Part shown: positions 1-5,952 of the stretch, one piece after another
How the letters are laid out: every line of letters starts with the position of its first letter
Position numbering within the stretch: the stretch's first letter is position 1
Source: an uncultured Succinatimonas sp.
Lineage (GTDB): Bacteria > Pseudomonadota > Gammaproteobacteria > Enterobacterales > Succinivibrionaceae
Assembly (NCBI GenBank): GCA_900552905.1
Contig: USBR01000044.1
Span: forward strand, 1-7,636
Direction: 5' to 3'
Length of the DNA: 7,636 nt
Made by a program: the position numbers and the translations under genes
The notes under the pieces: generated by a model
Databases searched by the model: none
The model's input: only the letters and a program-made list of their open reading frames with translations
What the model was told of the DNA's origin: nothing

Positions 1-81
1 AAAACTCACTTTTTTCATTGGATTTTTAAGTGACCACAGAGATCCGTTAGAACCATTTTTTTTAAGTAAAAAGAAAATCTT
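1..81 (+). other. Leader upstream of mpl, no clear promoter
   Basis: This AT-rich stretch precedes mpl and holds no coding region. I see no convincing sigma-70 promoter: TTGGAT at 18-23 could be a weak -35, but no matching -10 lies 16-18 bp downstream. The stretch just before the start codon is A-rich (AAAAAGAAAATCTT), with only a weak Shine-Dalgarno match. The mpl promoter may therefore lie left of the window, or translation may rely on an unstructured A/T-rich leader. Confidence 0.4.
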
Positions 82-1443
82 ATGCATATTCATATTTTAG
101 GTATTTGCGGTACCTTTATGGGTGGTATCGCTATGCTTGCCCGTCAGGCTGGCTTTAAGGTTACAGGTTCCGATCGCAATGTTTATCCGCCAATGAGCGA
201 TGAGCTTAAAGAGGCCGGTATTGAGATTATTCAGGGCTTTGAAGCTTCACAGCTTAATGTACGACCGGATTTGGTGGTGGTCGGCAATGTCATGCGTCGT
301 GGTATGCCGGTAATTGAGCGTATGCTCAATGAAAACATTCCTTATGTTTCAGGACCGCAATGGCTTGAAGAGCATTATCTAAAGAATAAAAAGGTCTTAG
401 CTGTGGCAGGTACTCATGGTAAAACCACTACCTCAGCAATGCTGTCTTGGATTTTAGAATATGCTAATTTAAAGCCCGGTTTTTTAATTGGCGGTATTCC
501 AGGTAACTTTGGTATCTCAGCTCGCAATACCGACAGTCCTTACTTTGTGATTGAGGCTGATGAGTATGATTGTGCCTTCTTTGATAAGAGATCAAAGTTT
601 GTTCACTATCATCCCCGTTGCCTTATCATGAATAATCTTGAATACGATCATGCAGATATCTTCGATTCTTTACATGATATTCAAAAGCAGTTCCATCATC
701 TGATAAGAACAGTACCTGCAGAAGGTTTAGTCATTATGCCCTCTGACTCACAGAGTTTAGATGAGGTCGTTCAGATGGGATTGTGGACTCCGTGTGTGCG
801 TATTGGTGAAAAGGATAGTCTCACCGCTCGTTTACTTAAAGCTGACGGTTCACATTTTGAAGTCTGGCATCAAGGTGAGTGTGTAACTGAGGTGAGGTTT
901 GATTGCTGTGGTAGTTATAACGTTCACAATGCGCTTATGGCTATGCAAGCTGCCATGTTTGCAGGTGTCGATATTAAGCTAGCAGCTCAGGCTTTAGGTG
1001 AGTTTAAGTTACCTAAGCGCCGTTTAGAGCTACGTGGTGTGGTTAATGGTGTCAGTGTTTATGACGATTTTGCGCATCATCCTACCGCTATTGCCTTAAC
1101 CTTAGAGGGCTTACGGGCGCATTTAGATCCTAAAACTAAGATCATCGCCGTCTTTGAGCCTCGTTCAAATTCCATGAAGCTTGGCGCAAATCACGAACAA
1201 TTAGCAGCTTCCTTTGCTGCAGCTGATGAGACCTTTGTCTTTGATAACGGTATGCTTGAATGGGATGTAAAGTCTTTAAGTGCTCAAAGCTCTAAGCCTT
1301 TACATGTAGTCTCTGACTTTGAGGAGTTGTTAGAGCAGGTGGTGGCCGCTAGCACTTCAAATAGTGCCATCTTAGTTATGAGTAATGGTGGCTTTAACGG
1401 TATTCATCCTAAGCTTTTAGAAAAGCTTAAGGCCCGTGCCTAA
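82..1443 (+). CDS. mpl: UDP-N-acetylmuramate:L-alanyl-gamma-D-glutamyl-meso-diaminopimelate ligase
   Basis: Mpl is a cytoplasmic ATP-dependent ligase that joins the recycled tripeptide L-Ala-gamma-D-Glu-meso-DAP to UDP-MurNAc, returning murein fragments to peptidoglycan synthesis. The 453-residue protein shows the three-domain Mur-ligase layout. The N-terminal UDP-binding Rossmann region begins HILGICGTFMGG (residues 4-15), the form typical of Mpl rather than MurC. The central ATPase domain has the P-loop GTHGKTTT (110-117), the acidic stretch IEADEYDCAFFDKRSKF (157-173) and NNLEYDHADIF (184-194). The C-terminal domain has YDDFAHHPTAI (327-337), EPRSNSMKLG (359-368) and SNGGFNGIH (434-442). 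Length matches E. coli Mpl, and the start agrees with the family N-terminus although its Shine-Dalgarno is weak. The gene stands alone and converges on prs. MurC is the only realistic alternative, and the Mpl-specific motifs argue against it. Confidence 0.96.
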   Translation: MHIHILGICGTFMGGIAMLARQAGFKVTGSDRNVYPPMSDELKEAGIEIIQGFEASQLNVRPDLVVVGNVMRRGMPVIERMLNENIPYVSGPQWLEEHYLKNKKVLAVAGTHGKTTTSAMLSWILEYANLKPGFLIGGIPGNFGISARNTDSPYFVIEADEYDCAFFDKRSKFVHYHPRCLIMNNLEYDHADIFDSLHDIQKQFHHLIRTVPAEGLVIMPSDSQSLDEVVQMGLWTPCVRIGEKDSLTARLLKADGSHFEVWHQGECVTEVRFDCCGSYNVHNALMAMQAAMFAGVDIKLAAQALGEFKLPKRRLELRGVVNGVSVYDDFAHHPTAIALTLEGLRAHLDPKTKIIAVFEPRSNSMKLGANHEQLAASFAAADETFVFDNGMLEWDVKSLSAQSSKPLHVVSDFEELLEQVVAASTSNSAILVMSNGGFNGIHPKLLEKLKARA

Positions 1444-1451
1444 ATGAAAAA

Positions 1452-1472
1452 GGCCTCTAAGTTTTAGAGGCC
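1452..1472 (-). terminator. Rho-independent terminator, distal, for prs
   Basis: A perfect 9-bp stem (GGCCTCTAA at 1452-1460 against TTAGAGGCC at 1464-1472) encloses a 3-nt loop. Read on the minus strand it is followed directly by TTTTT (1451-1447), so it is a standard intrinsic terminator for leftward transcripts from prs. On the plus strand no T-run follows, so it should not terminate mpl efficiently by itself. It begins 8 bp after the mpl stop codon. Confidence 0.85.
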
Positions 1473-1486
1473 AGTGTAAATTTCCT

Positions 1487-1512
1487 AAAAACCTCCATGC
1501 GGAGGTTTTTTT
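1487..1512. terminator. Bidirectional terminator between mpl and prs
   Basis: A perfect 10-bp inverted repeat (AAAAACCTCC at 1487-1496, GGAGGTTTTT at 1501-1510) surrounds the tetraloop ATGC. On the plus strand the GC-rich core is followed by seven T (1506-1512), ending mpl transcripts. On the minus strand the core is followed by five T, so it can also stop prs transcripts just past the prs stop codon at 1518-1520. Confidence 0.9.
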
Positions 1513-1517
1513 AGAGC

Positions 1518-2465
1518 TTACTGCTGGAACATAGCAGAGATAGACTCTTCATTGTTAATGCGACGAATAGCCTCAGCTAACATCGGAGCTAAGGTTAAGG
1601 TGCGGAAATTAGGTAATGCTAAGAAAGCATCAGTTGCTGGAATAGAGTCAGAGACTACTAAGCAATCTAAAGCAGAGTTAGCGATATTGTTATAAGCATT
1701 GCCGGAGAGAACCGGGTGAGTGCCATAAGCGGTAACAGAGCGAGCACCACGCTCCTTTAAGGCAGCGGCTGCTTTGCAGAGGGTACCACCGGTATCGATG
1801 ATGTCATCAACGATGATGCAATCACGATCCTTAACCTCACCGATGAGGTTCATAACCTCAGAGACGTTCGGGCGCGGACGACGCTTGTCGATAATGGCGA
1901 TATCAGCGTTGTCTAAGAGCTTAGCAATAGCACGAGCGCGAACAACACCACCCATATCCGGAGAAACTACACACGGATTAGGAATGTCTAAGGCCTTCAT
2001 GTCGTCAACGAAGATCTGAGAAGAGAAGCAGTTATCAACAGGAACATCGAAGAAGCCCTGAATCTGCTCAGCGTGAAGATCAACGGTTAAAACACGATCA
2101 ACACCTACAGAGGATAAGAAGTCAGCTACTACCTTAGCAGTGATAGGTACACGGGCAGAGCGTAAACGACGATCCTGACGAGCATAGCCGAAGTAAGGAA
2201 TAACGGCAGTAATACGGCCGGCAGAAGCACGACGTAAAGCATCGATCATGACAATCAATTCCATTAAATTGTCATTAGTCGGAGCGCAGGTGGACTGAAT
2301 TACGAAAATGTCATCACCACGAACATTTTCATTGATTTGAACATGGATTTCGCCATCGCTGAAACGATCAACAGTAGCATTGCCAAGACGAGTGTACAAA
2401 CGAGCGGCAATCTTTTGTGCCAAGTCGGGAGTTGCGTTCCCGGCAAACAGCTTCATATCAGCCAT
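1518..2465 (-). CDS. prs: Ribose-phosphate pyrophosphokinase (PRPP synthetase)
   Basis: Prs transfers pyrophosphate from ATP to ribose 5-phosphate, making PRPP for purine, pyrimidine, histidine, tryptophan and NAD synthesis in the cytoplasm. Starting at 2465 the protein is 315 residues, the same as E. coli Prs, and begins [16 protein letters not shown]. Active-site features fall at the E. coli positions: RQDRR (96-100), [11 protein letters not shown] with His131 (129-139), the flexible-loop DKRRPRPN with Lys194 (193-200), and the PRPP-binding loop DDIIDTGGT (220-228). An in-frame ATG at 2492 would add nine residues (MNTSGPKDL), but they lie outside the conserved family start and that ATG has no Shine-Dalgarno. 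The 2465 start has AGGA about 12 nt upstream, a rather long spacing. The gene lies downstream of ycaO-lolB-ispE but is separated from it by a terminator and a promoter-like region, so it is probably transcribed mainly on its own. It ends in two tandem terminators. Confidence 0.97.
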   Translation of the reverse strand: MADMKLFAGNATPDLAQKIAARLYTRLGNATVDRFSDGEIHVQINENVRGDDIFVIQSTCAPTNDNLMELIVMIDALRRASAGRITAVIPYFGYARQDRRLRSARVPITAKVVADFLSSVGVDRVLTVDLHAEQIQGFFDVPVDNCFSSQIFVDDMKALDIPNPCVVSPDMGGVVRARAIAKLLDNADIAIIDKRRPRPNVSEVMNLIGEVKDRDCIIVDDIIDTGGTLCKAAAALKERGARSVTAYGTHPVLSGNAYNNIANSALDCLVVSDSIPATDAFLALPNFRTLTLAPMLAEAIRRINNEESISAMFQQ

Positions 2466-2508
2466 AAGATCTTTAGGTCCTGATGTATTCATAGGTGTGA
2501 ATTTAGAT

Positions 2509-2532
2509 GATAGCGTGAGCTATCGCACGATA
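2509..2532. repeat. Overlapping inverted repeats in the prs leader
   Basis: GATAGC (2509-2514) and GCTATC (2519-2524) form a perfect 6-bp inverted repeat with a 4-nt spacer. The right arm overlaps a second palindrome, TATCG-CA-CGATA (2521-2532). The block lies between the proximal promoter candidate and the prs start codons, so it would be in the untranslated leader. The first repeat could form a short RNA hairpin. The second, with a 2-nt spacer, could only act as a DNA site. Function is not known. Confidence 0.4.
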
Positions 2533-2542
2533 TTGCGTGTGT

Positions 2543-2571
2543 ATTGTAATCTTTTTAGTAACGCTAATAAA
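2543..2571 (-). promoter_or_regulatory. Candidate proximal prs promoter
   Basis: Read on the minus strand, the -10 hexamer is TACAAT (2548-2543), one mismatch from TATAAT. It lies 17 bp from a poor -35, TTTATT (2571-2566). Transcription would start near 2536, about 70 nt upstream of the chosen prs start. The good -10 with a weak -35 suggests either a weak or an activated promoter. Assigned by eye only. Confidence 0.4.
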
Positions 2572-2595
2572 GGGGAAAAATACAAGAAAACGTGC

Positions 2596-2609
2596 CGCAA
2601 AGTTTTGCG
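2596..2609. promoter_or_regulatory. PurR-like palindromic operator candidate upstream of prs
   Basis: The palindrome has perfect 6-bp arms, CGCAAA (2596-2601) and TTTGCG (2604-2609), around a 2-bp centre. These arms equal the half-sites of the PurR operator (ideal form ACGCAAACGTTTGCGT), and prs is a known PurR target in E. coli. The centre here is GT (AC on the other strand) instead of the CG expected for PurR/LacI-family sites, so the regulator may be a variant PurR or another protein. It sits two bp downstream of the distal -10 element, over the expected start site, a classic repressor position. Confidence 0.45.
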
Positions 2610-2611
2610 AT

Positions 2612-2641
2612 TTTATAAAAACTAAAATTTCAGTAGGTTAA
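2612..2641 (-). promoter_or_regulatory. Candidate distal prs promoter
   Basis: Read on the minus strand, TTAACC (2641-2636; 4 of 6 matches to TTGACA) is followed 18 bp later by TATAAA (2617-2612; 5 of 6). The expected start is near 2605, inside the palindrome at 2596-2609. The -35 lies within the stem of the upstream operon's terminator, so the two signals share DNA. Assigned by eye only. Confidence 0.4.
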
Positions 2642-2662
2642 ACTTGCAAAATAACCTACTGA
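2630..2662 (-). terminator. Terminator of the ycaO-lolB-ispE operon
   Basis: A perfect 11-bp inverted repeat (TCAGTAGGTTA at 2630-2640, TAACCTACTGA at 2652-2662) with an 11-nt loop begins 6 bp past the ispE stop codon. On the minus strand it is followed by a T-rich but interrupted run (AATTTTAGTTTTTA), making a plausible but imperfect intrinsic terminator. Some readthrough into prs is possible. The plus-strand side, ATTTATATTAAATTTTAT, is also T-rich, but no plus-strand gene ends here. Confidence 0.7.
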
Positions 2663-2668
2663 TTTATA

Positions 2669-3505
2669 TTAAATTTTATCAAGTGATTCTAAGACTGGAG
2701 AGCGTGCACAATCTTGTGCTAAAAAGCACTCAATTTGCATTTTTTGCAATTTTTCTAAAGCATCTTGAGCTTTTTGCAGATTGTCAAAGCCTACAAAGCA
2801 AGAGGCGCCACTACCTGACATATAACTCTGACCAAAAGTAGCCATTGTTTCTAAAAGATCGCCAATTTGTGGAAAGGCGGCAATGGCGGGGGCGGCAAAG
2901 CAATTTTCATAAGGAGTGTGGATGAGCTCATTAAAGCTTCTAATAGGATAATCTTTGCGTAAAGCCTCATGCTTAAACATTAAAGCCGTAGGTACTTTGA
3001 CCTTAGGATTGCAGACTACATAATAGCGACGTGAAAGCGCAACCGGAGTTAAAATCTCACCAATACCCTCAGCAAAGCAAGGACAGCCCTTGACGAAAAT
3101 CGGCACATCGGCACCAAGTTTGACTGCTAAGTCTAAGAGCTCTTTTTCACTAAGATTTAAATGCCACAGCTTATTTAAGACTAAAAGCACGGTGGCTGCA
3201 TTTGAAGAACCGCCACCTAAACCTCCGCCTTCTTTGAGGATTTTGTCACATTCAATATCACAGCCACCTTGATAGTGACTGTAATTCTTTAAAGCCATAG
3301 CGGCTTTATAGATGAGATTTTCTTCCTGAGGGAAACCAAAATCGGAAAGAAGCTTTACCTCATCGCGAGCATGAGGTTTAAAGAATAAAGTGTCGCCATA
3401 ATCGAGAATGGTAAAGAGAGTTTGCAAGTTGTGATAGCCGTCAGGTCGTTTGCCGGTGATATATAAAAATAGATTGAGCTTACACGGGCTTTTACAGCTA
3501 AACAT
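2669..3505 (-). CDS. ispE: 4-diphosphocytidyl-2-C-methyl-D-erythritol kinase
   Basis: IspE phosphorylates CDP-methylerythritol at the 2-hydroxyl with ATP, the fourth step of the non-mevalonate (MEP) pathway to isoprenoids, in the cytoplasm. The 278-residue protein (E. coli 283) is a GHMP kinase. Motif 1 is SPCKLNLFLYITGKRPDGYHNL (residues 6-27) with the expected Lys9. The glycine-rich ATP loop is GGGLGGGSSNAA (93-104). LGADVPIF (130-137) carries the likely catalytic Asp133, and motif 3 is SGSGASCFVGF (230-240). Two details are unusual: Cys8 where the family usually has Ala, and Lys-Glu directly before the glycine loop where E. coli has Pro-Met. The protein has 11 cysteines. Its ATG shares one base with the lolB stop (TAATG), and GAGG lies 7 nt upstream, indicating translational coupling. 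It is the last gene of its operon. Confidence 0.96.
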   Translation of the reverse strand: MFSCKSPCKLNLFLYITGKRPDGYHNLQTLFTILDYGDTLFFKPHARDEVKLLSDFGFPQEENLIYKAAMALKNYSHYQGGCDIECDKILKEGGGLGGGSSNAATVLLVLNKLWHLNLSEKELLDLAVKLGADVPIFVKGCPCFAEGIGEILTPVALSRRYYVVCNPKVKVPTALMFKHEALRKDYPIRSFNELIHTPYENCFAAPAIAAFPQIGDLLETMATFGQSYMSGSGASCFVGFDNLQKAQDALEKLQKMQIECFLAQDCARSPVLESLDKI

Positions 3506-4095
3506 TATTTAACCTCATTGACAGCATTGACGCGGATCTTAATCGTTCTATCTAAGCCTGTGATAGTGAGACTTGTCGGCAAGGCATAGCCGTTATAGAC
3601 CTTAAAGCCTGCGTAGCTTACGGTATAGTCATCGATAAGTGCTGAAATAATACGGCCTTCAGGATCACGCTGAATGTCACCCTTAGGGATACCTAAGAGA
3701 ATACGGGTAAGATCGCGATCTGAAAGCTTGATACCTAAGGCCCGTCTTAAAAGCTCAGAGGTATCATTTTCTTTATAGATCTTCTGATTAAAGCTCAGGC
3801 GCGCGACCTTATCTGTGACATATAAATGGGCAATCTGCGAGCCTATAGGTGAGATAAGCTCAAAACTTAGATCTTGATTGTCAAGGCTAAAGTCATAATT
3901 GCAACTGCCACGTTCAGTTGAGGTGATAAAGCCGATACGGCCTTGCTCTTTAAAAACGCTGACATTTTGAAGCTTTTGTTCCATGCTCTGCCAATAATTA
4001 GAGCTTGAAGCTTCAACCTGTTGTTCTTGTAAATTACTGCTACAGGCACTGAGGAGGCCTGCAAACAGTAAGGGTAATAAACTAAATTTGTTCAA
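3505..4095 (-). CDS. lolB: Outer-membrane lipoprotein LolB, TTG start
   Basis: LolB receives lipoproteins from the periplasmic carrier LolA and inserts them into the inner leaflet of the outer membrane; it is itself a lipoprotein. The 196-residue precursor starts MNKFSLLPLLFAGLLSACSSN, with a short basic n-region, a hydrophobic core and the lipobox LSAC. Cys18 would be lipidated, and Ser at +2 fits outer-membrane sorting. After a polar linker come QGRIGF (51-56), SPIGSQ (82-87), ELLRRALG (114-121) and ILLGIPKGD (132-140), the pattern expected of LolB (E. coli 207 residues). The start codon is TTG, supported by AAGGA 8 nt upstream; the next ATG, codon 38, lies beyond the lipobox. It overlaps the ycaO end by 14 bp and is followed immediately by ispE, the common gammaproteobacterial order. 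Sequence divergence is high, as usual for LolB. Confidence 0.88.
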   Translation of the reverse strand: MNKFSLLPLLFAGLLSACSSNLQEQQVEASSSNYWQSMEQKLQNVSVFKEQGRIGFITSTERGSCNYDFSLDNQDLSFELISPIGSQIAHLYVTDKVARLSFNQKIYKENDTSELLRRALGIKLSDRDLTRILLGIPKGDIQRDPEGRIISALIDDYTVSYAGFKVYNGYALPTSLTITGLDRTIKIRVNAVNEVK

Positions 4096-5833
4096 TGTGA
4101 GCGTCCTTAATAATGGTATAGAGTTTAATGAGCTCTAAATGAGCCTTAAAGCCAGTTAAGGTGAGATCGGAGGCCTGAAGCTTATAGAAGCGCTCGGAGC
4201 CTTCAATGTGGGCTAAAACCTGACGGAAGGTATCTTCACCATAGATAGCACTAAAGGCCTTTTGATAATCCTCAATCTTTAAGTTCGGGGTGGTTTTAGC
4301 TTCAAGAACCTTGATGAGGCATTGATAGAAGCGAATTTTCTCTAAAGGGAAATTCTCGCTATTATAGTTAATGGTCCACTGTGCAAATTCTAAGGCTGCT
4401 TCCCAATTTTGGGCAGCTAAGGCGATGAGGCACTTAAGCTCACCTAAGCGCAAGCTCTCCCAGGCGGAATTTTCATCTGGCAGAATGCCTAAGGCCTTGC
4501 ACACTAAGGAGGAATTATCGAGATCCTCGCCATCAAGCTCTTCTAAATAACTCTGATAGGTCTCAACGCTTTCCTCAGATTTAGGTAAATAGAGTAGGGA
4601 CTCTTGAAAATCGATGGCGGCATTTAAATTGTTATAGACCAGATCGTCTACAGGGTAGATTTCGCTCATACCCGGCACAATGATGCGATATACCGGTACG
4701 CCTAAATTCTCGTATTTGCGAATATAGATCTCAAAGTTGAGCTTAGTGACCATGTAGCGTAAGCTCTTGTATTGCTCTTCAGTGGTGCCCTTGAAGTCCC
4801 AATCTACAAATTTATAGTCAGGGCGATCTTTGAACATCTGCATTGGCAATAAGCCGGTAGAGTCGACAAAGTGGCTTTCTAAATTGACAGTGTCAGAGGT
4901 ACGTTCTAAATCAAAGCATGGTTCATCAAAGTCATCTAAATCGCTAAAGCTACGACCTTGCATGAGCTCAGTTAAAGTTCTGTCTAAAGCAACTTCAAAG
5001 ATCGGATGTGAGCCAAAGGAGGCAACGGTGGTGCCGTTGCGCTGATTGATGAGGACGACACAGACTACCGGGAATTGTCCACCTAAGGAGGCGTCATAAC
5101 AGATTGCCTTGATGCCACCGCCTTGAAGCTCAGAGAAGGTCTCGTAGGATTTAGGATATTTTTGTAAGACTTCTTCAGGGATTTTGGGGAGGCTTAAACC
5201 ACGGGAGATGATTTGACGTTTGACATAACGCTCGATGATTTCAGATAAGCCCTGAACTTTGGCCTCAAATTCGGTATTACCGGCACTCATGCCGTTAGAG
5301 CCATAGAGATTGTCTAGGAGGTTAACCGGGAAATAGACTACTTCTCCATTTCTGTCGTTGACAAAGGGAATGGAGCAGACGCCACGACTGAAGGAAGAGG
5401 CCTGTAGATCGACGAGATCCTCTAAGGTGACGTCGTTTTCTTCACAATAAAATTTTCTTAAAGCGGCATTGAGAATGTCGGCTGGAATAGTATTGTTATC
5501 GGTGGTAATCTCAGTCCACTTTTCATCGGCATAATGCACAAAGGGGGCATTGGCGGTATTAAGACCTAGGAAATAATCAGAAAATTCCATATGAGTCGCT
5601 AAACGCTCAAAGAGTTCACCATAGGCTGAGGCTAAGGCGGCAAGCTTTGAGGAGCCCTTACCATTTGAATAGACGCAGGGGCAGGAGGCGATGGCTACAT
5701 GTACTGAGAAGACATGAGGCAGTGGATTTAACCAATCACTCTCTACAACCTCAATTTTTAAATTACTTAAAATTTTACGAAAACGCTCGATACTAGCCTC
5801 AAGCGGTGCGTCCTTACCGACAATGGTGGTCAT
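4082..5833 (-). CDS. ycaO: YcaO-family protein, E. coli YcaO type (ribosomal S12 methylthiolation accessory factor)
   Basis: This 583-residue protein matches E. coli YcaO (586) along its length as I recall that sequence. YcaO domains use ATP to activate amide backbones; E. coli YcaO has been reported to aid RimO-dependent beta-methylthiolation of ribosomal protein S12, though its own substrate is unclear. Visible ATP/Mg-binding segments are SNGKGSSKLAALASAYGELFERL (56-78) and NGMSAGNTEFEAKVQGLSEIIERYVK (180-205), both with the Glu-spaced pattern of the family. Other conserved stretches are YDASLGGQFPVVCVVL (246-261), ELMQGR (289-294), VDWDFKGTTEEQ (343-354) and RIIVPGMSEIYP (383-394). Residues from about 400 form an alpha-helical, TPR-like tail. 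The C-terminus ends HIEQI without the PxPxP tail of azoline-forming YcaOs, and no peptide precursor, E1-like or dehydrogenase gene is nearby. AAGGA lies 6 nt before the ATG. It heads the operon with lolB and ispE. Confidence 0.95.
   Translation of the reverse strand: MTTIVGKDAPLEASIERFRKILSNLKIEVVESDWLNPLPHVFSVHVAIASCPCVYSNGKGSSKLAALASAYGELFERLATHMEFSDYFLGLNTANAPFVHYADEKWTEITTDNNTIPADILNAALRKFYCEENDVTLEDLVDLQASSFSRGVCSIPFVNDRNGEVVYFPVNLLDNLYGSNGMSAGNTEFEAKVQGLSEIIERYVKRQIISRGLSLPKIPEEVLQKYPKSYETFSELQGGGIKAICYDASLGGQFPVVCVVLINQRNGTTVASFGSHPIFEVALDRTLTELMQGRSFSDLDDFDEPCFDLERTSDTVNLESHFVDSTGLLPMQMFKDRPDYKFVDWDFKGTTEEQYKSLRYMVTKLNFEIYIRKYENLGVPVYRIIVPGMSEIYPVDDLVYNNLNAAIDFQESLLYLPKSEESVETYQSYLEELDGEDLDNSSLVCKALGILPDENSAWESLRLGELKCLIALAAQNWEAALEFAQWTINYNSENFPLEKIRFYQCLIKVLEAKTTPNLKIEDYQKAFSAIYGEDTFRQVLAHIEGSERFYKLQASDLTLTGFKAHLELIKLYTIIKDAHIEQI
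4104..4108 (-). promoter_or_regulatory. Ribosome-binding site fixing the lolB TTG start
   Basis: AAGGA on the minus strand (4108-4104), inside the last codons of ycaO, lies 8 nt from the TTG at 4095-4093. No in-frame ATG or GTG lies in the roughly 30 nt upstream that could serve instead. This site, the intact signal peptide and lipobox that follow, and the absence of a usable ATG decide the start. Confidence 0.75.
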
Positions 5834-5867
5834 AACTTATCCTTTTATCTATGCTCTTTTGAATGTA

Positions 5868-5896
5868 CGTATAATAGCATAATCATCTCATGTCAT
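5868..5896 (-). promoter_or_regulatory. Candidate promoter of the ycaO-lolB-ispE operon
   Basis: On the minus strand, ATGACA (5896-5891; 5 of 6 matches to TTGACA) is followed 17 bp later by TATACG (5873-5868; 4 of 6). This places the start near 5860 and gives a leader of about 27 nt before the ycaO ATG. A nearby TATTAT (5880-5875 region) is an alternative -10. It overlaps the perfect TATAAT on the other strand at 5870-5875. Confidence 0.4.
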
Positions 5897-5920
5897 TTTG
5901 TCTTAGCCTCTGCATATAAA
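5870..5920 (+). promoter_or_regulatory. Candidate plus-strand promoter elements for the membrane protein-asd unit
   Basis: Two -10-like hexamers lie upstream of the membrane protein gene: a perfect TATAAT at 5870-5875 and TATAAA at 5915-5920. Neither has a good -35 at 16-18 bp. The first overlaps the opposing ycaO -10, so the two directions could interfere. Leaders would be about 70 or 25 nt. An AAGGA at 5942-5946, 6 nt before the ATG, is a good ribosome-binding site. Confidence 0.35.
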
Positions 5921-5952
5921 GGGGCGTTGAAATTGTATTTAAAGGAATTTTT

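Noticed and set aside
1774..2019. 81-codon open frame on the plus strand inside prs
   Set aside because: Antisense to strongly conserved prs codons, with low-complexity Ser/Met/Arg composition and no recognisable domain; a frame shadow.
2466..2492. Nine-residue N-terminal extension of Prs from ATG 2492
   Set aside because: It precedes the family's conserved N-terminus, lacks a Shine-Dalgarno, and starting at 2465 gives exactly the usual 315 residues.
2380..2841. Two short plus-strand open frames (2380-2625 and 2644-2841) across the prs-ispE gap
   Set aside because: They are antisense to the prs 5' end and ispE 3' end and cross the terminator and promoter-like DNA. No ribosome-binding site or protein-like pattern is visible.
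3090..3272. 60-codon plus-strand open frame with a proline-rich stretch
   Set aside because: The proline run is the reverse complement of the IspE glycine-rich ATP loop, so it is an antisense artefact.
3867..4064. 65-codon minus-strand open frame within lolB
   Set aside because: Out of frame with lolB, whose signal peptide and conserved motifs are in the other frame.
4830..5045. 71-codon plus-strand open frame within ycaO
   Set aside because: Antisense to conserved YcaO sequence, with Ser/Lys-rich shadow composition.
4082..5833. YcaO as part of a thiazole/oxazole-modified peptide cluster
   Set aside because: The protein is the long E. coli type without a PxPxP C-terminus, and no precursor peptide, E1-like, dehydrogenase or transporter gene is present; its neighbours are housekeeping genes.
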